This document shows, piece by piece, positions 26,528 through 39,595 of a stretch of 64,000 bases of DNA. Position 1 is the stretch's first letter. Each line of letters starts with the position of its first letter. Below the pieces are notes generated by a model. That model was given only the letters and a program-made list of their open reading frames with translations. It was not told where the DNA came from and ran no database searches. This stretch comes from Lucifuga dentata. Its lineage: Eukaryota; Chordata; Actinopteri; Ophidiiformes; Bythitidae. The DNA lies in NCBI GenBank assembly GCA_014773175.1, contig VXCM01001536.1, forward strand, positions 7,688 through 71,687. The letters are read 5' to 3'. The translations under genes were made by a program, and so were the position numbers.

Positions 26528-29034
26528 GGTCCAAAGCAATCTTTCTGAGCTAACCATGTTGAAATGTGTTAACATGCCTTTAGAGAGAGTGGATATTGAG
26601 TGAAATCTTCAAAGAGCATTGGGCTTCTAATCTGCCAGCCAGGAGCAGGATTAAGGCACCTTTCAGAGGAGGCATCCTGCTAAAATCCTCAGCCCCTTAG
26701 CCAGTATCATGGCTCAGTAAATATTCATACTCAGGTTCATACTCAGATTGTGAGAGGAGGAGTGGTCAGCCTAATATTGCTTTTCCTCCTAAGTTTTCTA
26801 TCTGAACATTAAAAAAGATGGTCTGTCCCAGAATGAGCTATTATATGACGAGAAGCAATTATGGACATCTTTTTATGTGGCTGTAATGAGGAGTGGTGTT
26901 GGAAAAAGGGCTTGTCAAGAAAATCATAACGTTTGATAGTTCAATCAGGACCTATTGAAGAAAATGAGAAGATGTGTGTCTAGGCTGTTCCCATCTTTGA
27001 CATTTTCTCTCCTTACCTCTTCGCCTCTCCATTTCAGAGCTGGTAACACAAGCATGCAGTGTGTGTGCAAGCAGCAGATGAGCACAGCTGTTACTGTTTC
27101 CGTGGATTTTCATTTGATTTCTCCCAGAGACATACGATGACGGCTGGGACAGGAGGTGACCTTCTGTTAAGCCTAGTTTGACTCACACACATGCACGTAT
27201 GCATGCACGCACACACACACATGCACACTGTCAGTGATATAGACCAGAGGCTAACAATGAGGATTCCCTGTCCCATTTGGAGTAAAACTATCTATCTGCA
27301 GTCTGCTCTTTTTTACCATCCGTGACTGCAAGTCTATACCCAGAGACAGGCTGTGGAGGCCAGCCAGCACTCTGGGGAACTGGGGACAGCACTACATCAG
27401 GATGTCAGCACTAGACGAAGGGGTCTGGAGGAGCCAGCAGACTGAGAGCTGAGTGGGGAGGACATAGAGGGCACGGTGAAAATCCTCATAAAGGTCAGAT
27501 AACCTGGCTACTGCTCTTCCAGAGAGCACCTCAAAGGTTAGACAGACCCCTTGGCTGTACCAAAGGTGATGTGAGAATACAGGAAATGTCACCAGCGTCA
27601 ATACGGCTCCAGAAAAGTCAATACTGACACAGCAGCAGCTAGGCAGAATGCAAGAGCTTTTGTGAGAAAATCATTTCAGTCAAGGTGGGTNGGGGCTGTT
27701 TTTGTGGAAGCCAGGTGAGGGGAATAACATCAGATGGGGGTGTTTCTCCTATTTATGCCAGTCATGCACAAGGTTGCACCACCTGCTAGACTCTGCTGAT
27801 GCCAAAATATCCTACCTGATGAACACTGGCAGTGCACTAAGTGCTCCCCGTGGACAAGTCAGAGCCCTAACCTTTGGAAAACTCTCTTCTTTTCCCTTTT
27901 TTTTCCACACAGTAAAACTTACTAGATTATATAAAACATTTGGAACTGGAAAATGCCCCTCCAACAGTTTAGCAAGAGATCATACACAGACAAAATGGCT
28001 AAATTGCTACAACATCACTCCTCCAGGAACATCAGTGTCTCCCTGTGGGCAGCTGCCATGATAAGCTTATTAATCCCCCAGGATATGGGGAACAGAGGAT
28101 GACTGTGTCCAGGCTTGCCGTAATATCCTCTAGCCAGTCACTGTGTCTATTCGTGCACCACCCACCCCCACTGCCTTCACCATGGCCATCTGTTTCCTGC
28201 CCAGCACTCTGGCTCAAGTCCTCTGTGACACTTGCTCTCTTCTGCCATTCAGACTCACTTAGAAAACTGTCCTGGTCAGCAGTTATGACATCTCATACAC
28301 AGAGTGGCTCTAAATGCATAAATCTTCAGGTCAGGACCTTTTTCACCAACCTTATATTATACAGATGGCACCTGCAACGCCTCAGTCTGATTATCTGCAG
28401 GTGGTAAACTGGTGCTTACTGACTCTGGTAGGCATATTGCTCAGACAATACAAGCACTATAGTGTGAAAAGCTCCAAGTACTGTCAATGTTTACTCAGAA
28501 AGGTCTCTTGATACCTCTGATCCTTTAGACAGAGAATCTATTACTCTGAAGAATACCAAGGAGCCTGACATTTACACAGTTTACAGTTTACTGTATCATT
28601 CCTCCCACCCACCCATATTTCTCCTTGGCCGTTGTGTTCCAGCTCTCTAGCTGTCATATTATTGTGAGTTTCATAAAATTCAGTTGAACAAGTACGAGCT
28701 GCTGGTCAATAGAAATTCAGTGTTGGATTCTAATACACTTACACAGAAGATAACTGGATCATATATCCATTTCTTTCTTTACTCACTTACTCTAATCCTG
28801 TCCATCTCTCACATTTCCCACTCTGTTAGTAATCATATTTGTTGCCACTGAATAAATGGCTGATATGCTCACATGTTAGTGCTCTGCCTGAAAACATTCT
28901 ATTGCCCCCTCCAGGTGGGGAGTGAGTCCCTGCCTTGAGTTCAAATATCTCTGGGGCTTGTTCACAAGTGAGGGTAGGATAGAGAGTGAGATCAATAAAT
29001 GGATCCTGCAGCATCTGCAGTGATGTGGAAGCTA

Positions 29035-29410
29035 CACTGGACTAGACAGAAAAAACTGTGAAGGCAAAGCTCTCAATCTACTGGCTGATCTACCTTCTAA
29101 CTCTCATTTATGAGCTCTGGGTAAAACTGAAAGAATGAGATCACAAGCAGCCAAAATGAGTTTCCTCTGCAAGGAGTTGAGACTCACATTTCGGGATGGG
29201 TGAGGCATTTGGCCAATACAGAGTAGAAGCACTGCTCTTTTGCGTTGAAAGGAGCCAGCTAAGGTAGTTCAGGTAGCTTATCACCTAGGACACTTCCTAG
29301 ATGCTTCCCTAAGAAGGCACAGGAACTGGGAGGAGCCCACAGGGCAAATCCAGAATATGCTGGAGGGATTATATATCTCATCTGGTCTGGCAATGTCCCA
29401 GACCTGAATA
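29035..29410 (+). mobile_element. Degenerate LINE fragment (C-terminal reverse transcriptase region)
   Basis: Matches a common fish retrotransposon 3' region: 'aaagctctcaatctactggc', 'atgagctctgggtaaaactgaaag', 'aaaatgagtttcctctgcaa', and 'atatgctggagggattatat' followed by 'ctcatctggtctgg'. The last part encodes the WRDYISHLVW signature. Frames are broken throughout. Confidence 0.75.
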
Positions 29411-30014
29411 TGTGGTGGAAAACAGATGGACATGTTTACTGTTTCAAAACTGTAAAACTGCCAATGGGTGAAAGACAGATTTCTCCACCTAGTGCCTTGC
29501 AACACTTTTAACGCAGATTTGTCACTAAATTGGTTAACAGATAGTTTGAATACAGAACTTTGAGGCTTTCCGTTGTTTGCTATTATTTGTCTCTAGTGAG
29601 CTGTATGGCCTCACATGCACATACTTTTGGTTCATAATGCAAGTTTTAAAAGGGCCTATAGGGTTCATGGTCCACAACTTTTATACTCCCAAGGAGGTAG
29701 ACTTGCCTGTTTCTCCCTAATGGAAAAGGCATTGAGCATGAAATTTCCCCTGACAGCTAACTCCTTTAAATCCAGCAAAAGATCTGTTCTACACTATGGG
29801 GGTTAATTGATGGGGATGGGAGACTGAGGAGAGAATACAGATGAGAGTAAGATGAGAGTGGGATGAGTACAAGAGTACAGAAGACCATCAGACAAAGCCA
29901 AACTCTCTCCTTCCCCATTTGTCTCTGACAAAGCTCTGAAAAACCCAAAGATTCAATGTTGCCTGCTTCATGCCTCCTTTTCTGGCTGCTACTTGTCCAT
30001 GTCAGAGCTTCAGT

Positions 30015-30205
30015 CTAGCCAACAGGCATTTTCCATTGTGGAAAGGGACATAATAACTCAGGGTGTTGAGGGCGATTGGCAAATGCAGTACATTCATGTG
30101 GCTCAGGCCTGGCATCCAGGGACCACCTCCCCTCAGTGAGCTTGTAAAGGTCAGACACCATGCTTTCCCTGTAGTGCAGGAGAAGTGTGGAGAAGTCAGA
30201 GTCAC
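30015..30205 (-). other. Exon-like open stretch, unknown
   Basis: On the minus strand an acceptor (gctttttcag) is followed by about 63 open codons (including DSDFSTLLLHYRESMVSDLY and KLTEGRWSLDARPEPHEC) ending in TAG at 30017-30015. Composition is protein-like, but I recognise no family and no partner exon. It may be an alternative terminal exon, a repeat remnant or chance. Confidence 0.25.
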
Positions 30206-31476
30206 CTGAAAAAGCGATATAATGATTTCCATAAAAAGAGATTTTGTATGTTGAAATATTACTAGAAGAATCATGTAATTCACTATATTTTTTGCTCCCA
30301 GTACAATCCCAAACTCAGCGTCTTCTGAGGCAATGAAACTAGCAACACTCTCCTTGCAACTAAACAATTATCAACCAATAACTGCACAGCAGAGTATCAA
30401 AGGACTATAAGGTCTATACTGCTGATGTAAGGAAGCTATAAAGCCCTAACTTATTATTGCTAAGAAAGCCGGTCTTCACAATAAAAGCTGTTAAAAGTGA
30501 AAGTCGACAAAAAGCTCTGTTATGGCCATCAGGAGGCTCACAGATAGAAAGGCTGTCAGTGTATCTCTTTTATCAGATTGGTAATACAAGTGGGTCCCTC
30601 TGGTAAATAGCAGTGCTGTATTGCCAGTGACAAATTATTTGACTCAAACTAAATAGCAACAGTAAAATGTCCCACTTTATCTCCATCTTCTGCTCTCACG
30701 GCCTCTGAGAGTTAACAATGGCAAAGCTGCAGCCTCGGAGGAGCGCACTGCCCAAACAGCCTCTCACCTCATACCACTGCATCTGCCTCTGACAACATAC
30801 CTATTTCTAATTCTAACAAAGGTCCGCAGGGACCAATGAAGCCAAACATTCTCCCAAAAAGAAACTGGCAGCTAGGGTCCATAAATGCTCGCCGACTCTC
30901 TGCTGTGTGAATTGCTGCAGCCTGCAGCTGATGTTTGGTCTTGCTGAGCTCCCTGGACAGCTGTGCTTTATAGTACGTGTCTTTTTGTCTCTTTATTTGA
31001 ACTTGAGTCTCTTTGTATTATTGCCTCTTGTTTGTATTACTCATTATGACTGCTCTTTTCTTTTTGTACTCCTCTGAGCCTAATGTATCTTGATATTCAC
31101 AAATGGCTGATAACACTGAATATGATCTGATGTTTTTAGTGTACTAAACAATACAGCAAGATTTTTTTTTTTTTTTTTTTTTGCTGCAGCTGCAACAATG
31201 ACTGGAACTGCAATTTCATCTGTTTTAATCAGCCATATCAGCATAAAGCACTGGAAATAATATAATTTTACTTATGACTGAAGTGCAAATTCTACTGATT
31301 GCAAAAGTTTAGCTTGCTTACTCAGTCATCATCATGCAACTTTGAAGGTGGCAAGGGACACAAAATCTGTAAATCACTATAAAGGAGCTGCTTTAATATG
31401 AGTGTGTGTATGTGTGTGTGTGTAAGGGAGAAAGAAACAAAAAAGATTGTCTCATAATAACATGAACTCAAAACTA

Positions 31477-31528
31477 TAGTAATAAACCTGTTATAAATTA
31501 TGGTAATAAACCTGTTATAAACTATATG
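31477..31528. repeat. Two tandem copies of a 27-bp unit
   Basis: The unit 'gtaataaacctgttataaa' occurs twice in tandem with one mismatch class. Confidence 0.7.
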
Positions 31529-31620
31529 CAGATGTAATCGATTAATAAGCACTTAATGTATTCCACTGTATCAATAAAGTAGAATATCATTAAAGGTATC
31601 AAACAGAACTGATCATTATA

Positions 31621-31651
31621 TGATACGATACGATATGATACGATACGATCC
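31621..31651. repeat. (GATAC)n pentanucleotide microsatellite
   Basis: About six units of gatac with one gatat, followed by 'ccactttatttatatag', which resembles a retroposon tail. Confidence 0.7.
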
Positions 31652-34600
31652 ACTTTATTTATATAGGGGGTTCTCTACTGACTCCCTAGTAATTACTGCA
31701 TTAGAGAGATCAGGTAACTAGGTGTTACAGATTTTTTTGGAGACTAAATAAAATGTTCATCTGATACCAACACTTCTAAAATGTAATGAAAGACAAGCTG
31801 GACAAAGTGATGCCTATGGCAAAAGCAATTTTCCTTTCAGAGGTCTGACAATGATGCCTGCCATGCTGCCAATACTTTCATTCTGTAAATTGGATCCAAT
31901 TAGTCTGAGTAATTGCTTGATCAAACTGGTGACAGAGGTTTGGACAAAAGGAGGTGACAGTGTGAGATGTACAGAGGATGTTGTCTATCGACAGCAGTAA
32001 TGTGTTATTGTAACATCCCTACGCTCAGAAGAAAAAAGTTTTACCAGATCTGCAGAATAACACTCTTCCACTAACCTACAACCCATTTGACATCTTGACC
32101 AACAACCAAGCAGACTGTATTTCAGCTGCAGCTCCTGAATAGACTCTCTCACTCTCCATTTACACCTAACTTCAATGACAGCATGCCGGCATTAAAGTCA
32201 AAGCTTGATTTGGAGCCAGCTATTCACGTGTGTTCGTGCTTCTGAAAGGTTGCATGGATAAAGGCTTTCACTTAAGTAACCTTAATGTCTTGTACTGTGT
32301 TATACTAGATATAAAGTTCTAGATCATAAGCGGTAACTGCTTTTCTATGATAACCTTATTTGTAATATCTTGAATAAAATAGTGTATGCTCCAAAGAGCC
32401 TAATAAAATTAGATCTTCTCTGCCGTAATGCTTTCTCTCAAAAATACATTGTGCATTCCCCTGCACTGAGAGAGTCTGCCAAGCAGGAGATAGGGGGGCT
32501 CAGTGGGGGCTGCCATCTTATATCTCCAGCTACTTGCATATCAGCCCAGTATCAGGTTTGGAATCACGTTCTGGGACTGTGTCTGGCAGACACTGTCTGA
32601 TAGACCTTCTAAATAATTCATGATCCACTATCCATGTCTATTACCTGTAAACTCTCTCTCTCTCTCCAAAGAGGGCAGTTATCATAGATACACACAGTCT
32701 TTGCTGGTATTTAAGGGGTAAAGCCACACTCAACTATTGCAGTTTCTGGCTTTACAGCCTGAATATGTTATGGGTGGCTATATTCTCTTTCGAGATTTTT
32801 GTCCTGTGTCCTGTTTATGCATATGTATTGGGCTAAATTTTGCCCAATTTAGCTCATGTCTCCTGCCAATTTGTGCTTGTGATAATTACATTAAGCCTTG
32901 GTAACAGAATCAGTTGGCGTATTATATGAGTATCCATACACAGTGGGGTGCCTGGTTATTTATGGTATCAAGAGAAGATCTGACTGTTGCTTCTGTAGAA
33001 ACATCCCAGTCAAGCATGTGTTAACTCATGACTCACTTGTTTGAACATTATAACAAAAGAACTTTGTCTCATTCAATTGCAGCCCTTTTCTGGAAACAGC
33101 AGTGTGACGATAGCAATTTACAGCGTCAAAAACACAGTGCAAATGTGCATTTTTACAAAACACATGTCTGAAGCCTGGTGTGTAATCTTGTCTTCAACCA
33201 CTGCAGTTTGACTTCACAATTCACAGTCAAACAATATCTTCAAATCATGGCAACACAATAAATTAGCATTTATTTTTCAGGGGGGTGATTATGTTGTGCA
33301 TGAGACTGTCAAAAAAAAACAAAAAAACAACAAGCCTCATTCAGATGTATTGTTACCTTGGTCAAAGAAGTTTTGTTGTTGTCCCTGTCTTTTGGTTTGT
33401 TTGTTTATTTTTTTGCAGGATGACTCAAAAAGTTATGAAGCAATTTTCATGAAGACTAGGCCTAAGGAAGAGCCCATTAAATTTTGGTGCTGATCCAGGG
33501 GTGGACACTGTGAGATAGGGCAATTGTCAATATTTTTGTCAGTTTCTTCAAAAGTAATATACTGATCTCAATTCTTTAAAAAAAATCCTCAATTTACTTA
33601 AAAATAAATAAATAAATCAGGCATATTTATCAAATAAGGATTAGAGACTGGCAGACCAATCTATACATGTATGCTTGGATAAAGGCACATTACTGCAAAT
33701 ACTGTACAATAACAAATAGGGCAAAGCAACACCGCTAACAGGTAACTGAAATGATTAGCATGCAAACAGTTTTCTTGAATGTATCCATTCAGGGTCAATC
33801 ATCATGTATTATAGTTTTGTCTACAGATTTATGTAAACATTACAGTGCTCTTACTGCTTGTTATATTTCAGAACCAATACTCGAACATTTCTTTATTGCA
33901 TTCTTAAAGGCCGTTGTGAGTGGAATTAGCTGCGAACTGACAAATTCAAGTCCAAATGATGTTAAATGGCCAATAACCCAAATTATGAGAGCAATCACAG
34001 TGTGATTTCAAACTGAAGCTGCAACAGATGGAGCTATGCATAATACACACGCTAATACTCAGCTCTTTTTGTTAAACACATGACTGTGCTCAAGTGGTTA
34101 TTAATTATTTACCAAGTGCCATTTGCTTATAAATCACATGGTAGATGACGGAGGCATCAGATGGATAGTCATCCAATCAGAGCCCACAAAACACACACAC
34201 ACTCATAATAGGATTACGTATACTGAGCCCTAGAGAAACGGTCGTCATCCACCACAAATATACACACACGCTAACACAAACACACACACTTTTACATAAT
34301 CATAGAGAGGAAGCGTGATTAATTCTCCCTTCCCCCATAACAGCTGTATGAATCTCTCTGACAGGGTGGAGTGAGCCGATGAGCTCTGATTTGAACACAG
34401 CGTAACACAAACTGAGCACCAGTATAGATTTTACACCAACGTCAGTTTACTGGATTCACCCGCCAGCACAACCGTGCAGGAAGAAGAAGCCATTATTTTC
34501 AGGTCTGTCCTGGTTTAAAAAGCAGTGAGCTGAGCTGTGTGAAGACTGCAGAAAGAAGACAAGTCTGATGTGAATTCCCAGTCGGCTCTGCAGAGAAAAA

Positions 34601-35439
34601 CTGGAAAAGGTCAGCGGCAACATTCATCTTTTCAGCACTGTTTTTTTGCTTGCAGCATCACCTTTTCCCGCTTTTATTCCTCAGTGTCCTTGCCCTTTTT
34701 CCCGTCTCCCTGGGATAAACAAATAGAATTTTGCCACCCTGTGCAGCTCAGCACCGATGACATTTCGTCATCTGCTGCTATTTCTCAGTTTCATTCCGAG
34801 TGAACTGCTGTCACTCACCGCACACACCCACTGACAATCCAGTTTATCCAACGCAATTAAATTTATGGTTATTCAAAGATTATACATGATCCAAATAAAG
34901 TAGGAGCGGGAGAAGAAGATTATAGTAGCTTATCCTGTTTTTAATGGGTGAGAGAGAGGCCATTACTGAGACATCAGCTCATTTCCTCATGTGAGTCATC
35001 ATCTTATCTTTGCCCCGTCTCCTCCACCACCTCACCCATTCAGGACCATGACAGCTGTGGATGGGGCTGCTGAGAGATTACGTCTCTGTTTGTCTTTATC
35101 TATTTTGGTAATATGACTTGCTAGGCTTTTGCAGGAGGAGAAAGAAACACTGAAGAAATGGTAATTACTGAAGCAAGAGACACATTTACTGAACAGGTAC
35201 CTGCAACAAAGCTCCACTACATGAATGTGTGTGTCTGTAAATCTCTGATAGTGTGAACAGTGAATAGCACTGAATAGTGTAAAGTTTGGCTTTGGGATAG
35301 TCATTTAAATTCCATCTTTTGTGCCTTTTCGATAAAACAAATCACTTAATTAGAGCATATTTTACTCATTAGTTTTTACATTTTTTCACACAGGGAGCTG
35401 AATTATCTTGTATTTCTTTTTTCCACAATTCTGCAAAGC

Positions 35440-35512
35440 TTGTACTCTTGCCCCCTCCCCCCCTNCCCTCCCCCCCCAAAAAATAAAATAAAATAAATAA
35501 ATAAATAAAAAC
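35440..35512. repeat. C-run with N then (AAAT)n
   Basis: Cytosine-rich run with N at 35465, followed by aaataaaataaaataaataaataaataaa. Confidence 0.85.
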
Positions 35513-36133
35513 CCACTGAAAACTGTGCTGCTATTGCACATTAACTTAAACCCAATTTGGGGGATTTGGATTATCATTAATATTTCTTCATGATATGTTT
35601 ATATTTTTAACTTGTGCTGCCTTCACTGAAAGATATGGCCTGTGACAAAAATACCTTTATGTCTTTTTATGTCTTTCATTATAACACATAACACAGCCAA
35701 CATAGCTTAAGTTCATACAGGGCGAGTTTGTAATTATTAATGTCAGGGAGACTGCAACTCACACAGTTGAGGCAGGTGGTTTAAGAATTAATAAAATCCT
35801 TTTGAGAAAAAAAAAAAGCACATGTAGTGATGCCAAACTGTAAAAGTACTCATCCTAAGTTCAATTCAAAAACTGACTGAAATAAAAACAACATTAGCAT
35901 TCAAGAATCAAAACTGAAAATAAGAATTATGAAGAAGACTGTTATACGGTGGGCTCATAACTTATCAATCAACTCTTGTGGAGTTCAGCTTTGCTGTTAG
36001 GTAAAAAAAAATAATATTTCCAGGTTTGGGGATTTCCATGCTTATAGCTCACTTGAAAGGGGAAAGAAATTAAGAAAGAAAGATAAAAGAAAAAATGGAA
36101 ATAAGGAAAGGAGGAAGGAAGAGGAAGAAAAAG

Positions 36134-36134
<1 letters not shown>

Positions 36135-36183
<49 letters not shown>

Positions 36184-36187
36184 CAGA
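36135..36187. repeat. (GATA)n microsatellite
   Basis: About 12 GATA units. Confidence 0.95.
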
Positions 36188-36249
36188 GACAAAGTGTATT
36201 GTTCTTAGTTTCACACCATGTGTTTGCTTAAGAAATTGGGAGGGTGGGT

Positions 36250-36250
36250 N

Positions 36251-36288
<38 letters not shown>
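36250..36288. repeat. (GT)n microsatellite starting at an N
   Basis: N at 36250, then about 18 GT units. Confidence 0.95.
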
Positions 36289-36589
36289 TAGTTATCTGCA
36301 GTCAGCACGGCAGATGGTTTTGTATTGAGGGTGTGATGAGCACAGCAGCTGCTTTCATTGTGCCTCTCCATTCTTCTCACCCTCTCACAAACACACACAC
36401 ACACACACACACACTTGAATGCACAGCTCTGCTGAAAAGTACACCAGGATCACCTGATGGAAACAGACACTGATCCCCTTCATTATTTATCAACTGAGCC
36501 AGTAAAGATACATGAGCACCTTTACATTCTGTAAATTTCTAACACTTCTCTGTAATTTGGCCTCTGCGAGCATCAAACACTCTCTTCTT

Positions 36590-36680
36590 AAAAACACACT
36601 CTCTCTCCTTAAAAAACACTCTCCTTAAAAAAAAAAAAAAAAAAANAAAAAAAAAAAAAAAAAACACTCTCTCCTTAAAA
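36590..36680. repeat. Poly-A with N flanked by 'cactctccttaaaa' copies
   Basis: The words 'acactctctctcctt', 'acactctcctt' and 'acactctctcctt' flank about 35 A with N at 36646. This looks like a slipped or collapsed join. Confidence 0.7.
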
Positions 36681-36805
36681 GAAAGTGGAAGAAGTTCTGT
36701 GATTCAACAACACATCTTCAACTCCTGATAAAAAACATCACACAGACGATGACATCACCGGCAAATTAGGGGGAAAAGGCTCCGGCATGAGGAGAGCAAG
36801 CACAG

Positions 36806-36808
<3 letters not shown>

Positions 36809-36852
<44 letters not shown>
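36809..36852. repeat. (CT)n microsatellite
   Basis: About 21 CT units. Confidence 0.95.
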
Positions 36853-36853
<1 letters not shown>

Positions 36854-37619
36854 TTGTCTCAGCCGATCCCCCCTTTTCTCTTACCCCTCCCCTCACCTCA
36901 CTTCTGAAGAGGAACTTCAAAGCAGCTCTGAAGTCAGTGGGATAGAGGAAGAGGATCCCTAGGGGCCAGAACCCCCCCCCCCNCCCCCCCCCCGCAATCA
37001 CAGGCATGCACACACAGAGTATACACACACACATACACGCACGCAGATACACACACCAGCAGTCTAACAAGCAGTCAGACAGTGCCCTTTGCACAGTAAC
37101 TGGATGACAGCTTCAAACAGGTCTGTGGCCATGATTTGTGACTGACTTCGATAATGCAGTTTCATGTCACACAACTCCTGCCAACACGCACACACACGCA
37201 CGCACACACACAGGTACACACACCCTCCAAATTTGAACAGAAACATGCCTTCCTGCCAGGTACAGAAGAGTGCTGATTTTAAACGGGCAACAAAGCTAAT
37301 ATTTAACTTAGTAATAATAGATGTGAGGAAGGTAATGAATAAAACATTCTCTGATGTAACAACTATCAGCATGCAAGCCAAGGACAAAGTTCATTAGTAA
37401 CCTCCAACTTCCACAAAAAATGGGCTGAATTATTCAGTTTTGATCCTTGATCTAAATTTAATCTAATGTTTTCCTGCCGGTTGATGAGGAAGAATCTGGG
37501 CTGAACTCCGTTTGATCAGAACATGAAGGAGGCGTTCTCTAGATCTTCCAAGTTGCTTAAATGGTTTCCACAACACTAGACGCTTAAATAATTCAAGGCC
37601 AAAGTACAAAACACATAGA

Positions 37620-38060
37620 ATGTTCTCAGTCATCCTCAAAGTCCAGACTCCAGTCCGGATCCAGGCTGAACCACAACTGTCTCTGGATTCTGAGCAAATT
37701 ATACTTTTCATATGTATTATTTGTATTATCTGTGAGACTTTGCTGCAACACAACGAGTCAAAATTCTGCTGCAGCAGAGAAAGTGAAACCAAATGTTCAA
37801 CTGCTCCACTGTCTGTGTGAGAATGTCTACTCTGCTTTGGTTTGGTCCAATCACATTCAACATTCCGTCACCTCCATGACAATGATGGGTTGACACTGAG
37901 TTGACACTGGGCTCATTGAGAGTTGACAGCGCAGACTGATCATCAGCGACCCCTCCCACACTCGACACCTTAAATTCCTGGTAAAAATTAGGATGCCAAT
38001 CCAACTCTGGCTTGACTGACTTTAATTAACTGACCCTTGTCTGATTGAAATTTTTCTTTG
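37620..38060. repeat. Interspersed repeat, copy 2 of 2 in window
   Basis: Fuller relative of 4345-4705. It has an extra internal segment (about 37815-37945) containing gttgacactgagttgacactggg. Confidence 0.75.
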
Positions 38061-39499
38061 TGATTTGTGATTTTTTCTTTAAGATTTGTATTTGAGTACC
38101 CTATCCTAGACCGTTGTGCGTAGTATCATCTTTAAGAACTGGAGTTTAATGCCACTCCATGCCAGTAGGGGGCGTGGAATGGTTGCCTGTTACCAGAGCC
38201 AGCTTGATTGTCTAGGATTTCATTCTTTCATTGACTTTTTAAAACATCATGAAAATATTTCTCCATTTTGGCAGAGGTTTAGATCATGGACCCCTAACTT
38301 CCTGGGGACTTTTAGCCAGAAATTTGAGACCATTTCAGAATACCTGAAATCTCCTCAACATCTCATAGAAAGTTTCGAATTTTAGCTCGGCAACTCTACC
38401 TTCTGAAGTGTTCATGTTTTGATGACATTGCCAGTGTAGGTATGATAGCAATGTGTTGCTCAAACAGCAAAGGAAGAAGTGAAAAGACCAAAAAAGTCAA
38501 GCTTTGCCTTTGCCCTCTAGCCCTTCACCAATAATAAAACCAGCCATGTGATATTTGGGGCAATTACAGCCAGGGGGAGGTATCAGAAGCAGAGAAGACA
38601 AAAGATCGCCTTCAGAATTCGACACAAAGAAAACCGAAAGAGCCTGAATCATTGCATCTGGAGTCTTGCAAGACATATTTTTTCCCCCTCTGACAGTTCT
38701 ACTTTATATGAAACAGACTGGGAGCTTGAAGAGATGTACTGTAGCTAATCGTAGAGTCTTTATCCCCACACAGAGATTCAGCATCTGCTTTGGTTATGAA
38801 GGTGACTCATATTCTATAACCCTTTCAAGATGTGTTGGGGGAAATGCAGGGTGATCTACCTTACACTCAATGGTAACGCAATCTCCCACAGTGCATTGAG
38901 CAATACTTCAGTAGGTATCAGGCTTACACATGAAGAAAAAAAACCCAAACATTACTTGTGTTACTCTGATAGACAATGAGAAATGGGATAAAACATCAAA
39001 AAGAAACTCCGAGCAGAGCAGCCAGAGAGGGAGCGTGCATGCCTGTTTGTGTGTGTGTGTTCACTCAAAGCAGGAGGATTAAAAATGGATGTGCTTTAAC
39101 AAGGGATGAGTGGCAGGTCTATTTTGTCTACCTGAGTGCCATGACATATGGTCTGCTGGGAAGCCGGGGTGGGAGTGGAGATTTGCTTATCGTCTTTTCA
39201 TCTCAGGTAAACTTGGAGAGCGGAAGGTGATGCATTCTGCCTTTGAGTGGGCTGCAGTTTGGAAGTCTGCAACAGGGTGTATCTCATAACAGCCTGCCAG
39301 CTATTGATCCAACTCAGCTCAGGGTCATATAGTGACTGTTAATAATTCTGATCAGATGCCGTTGGTTTACAGCATCGGGAATCACCAGTATTTCCTAATA
39401 AGATATAAAGCATGATGGATGCATGTGTGTTTGATGTTGTTACTGAAAGCTGTTTTCATTTATTGTATCTTTCTGTCGCACTCCAATAAAATTGTAACA

Positions 39500-39595
39500 G
39501 AAAAGAACACAGAATGAAAAAAAAAATAGAATTCTTTGCTGAAAAGAACACAGAATGAAACAAAAAAAAAAAACCTAATAGNAAAAAAAAAAAAC
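39500..39595. repeat. Tandem 'gaaaagaacacagaatgaaa' with poly-A and N
   Basis: The 20-bp word recurs at a spacing of about 42 bp just before N at 39582. This may be another artefactual join. Confidence 0.6.

Noticed and set aside
35969..36214. Open frame with repeated YLSI units
   Set aside because: Translation of the (GATA)n repeat.
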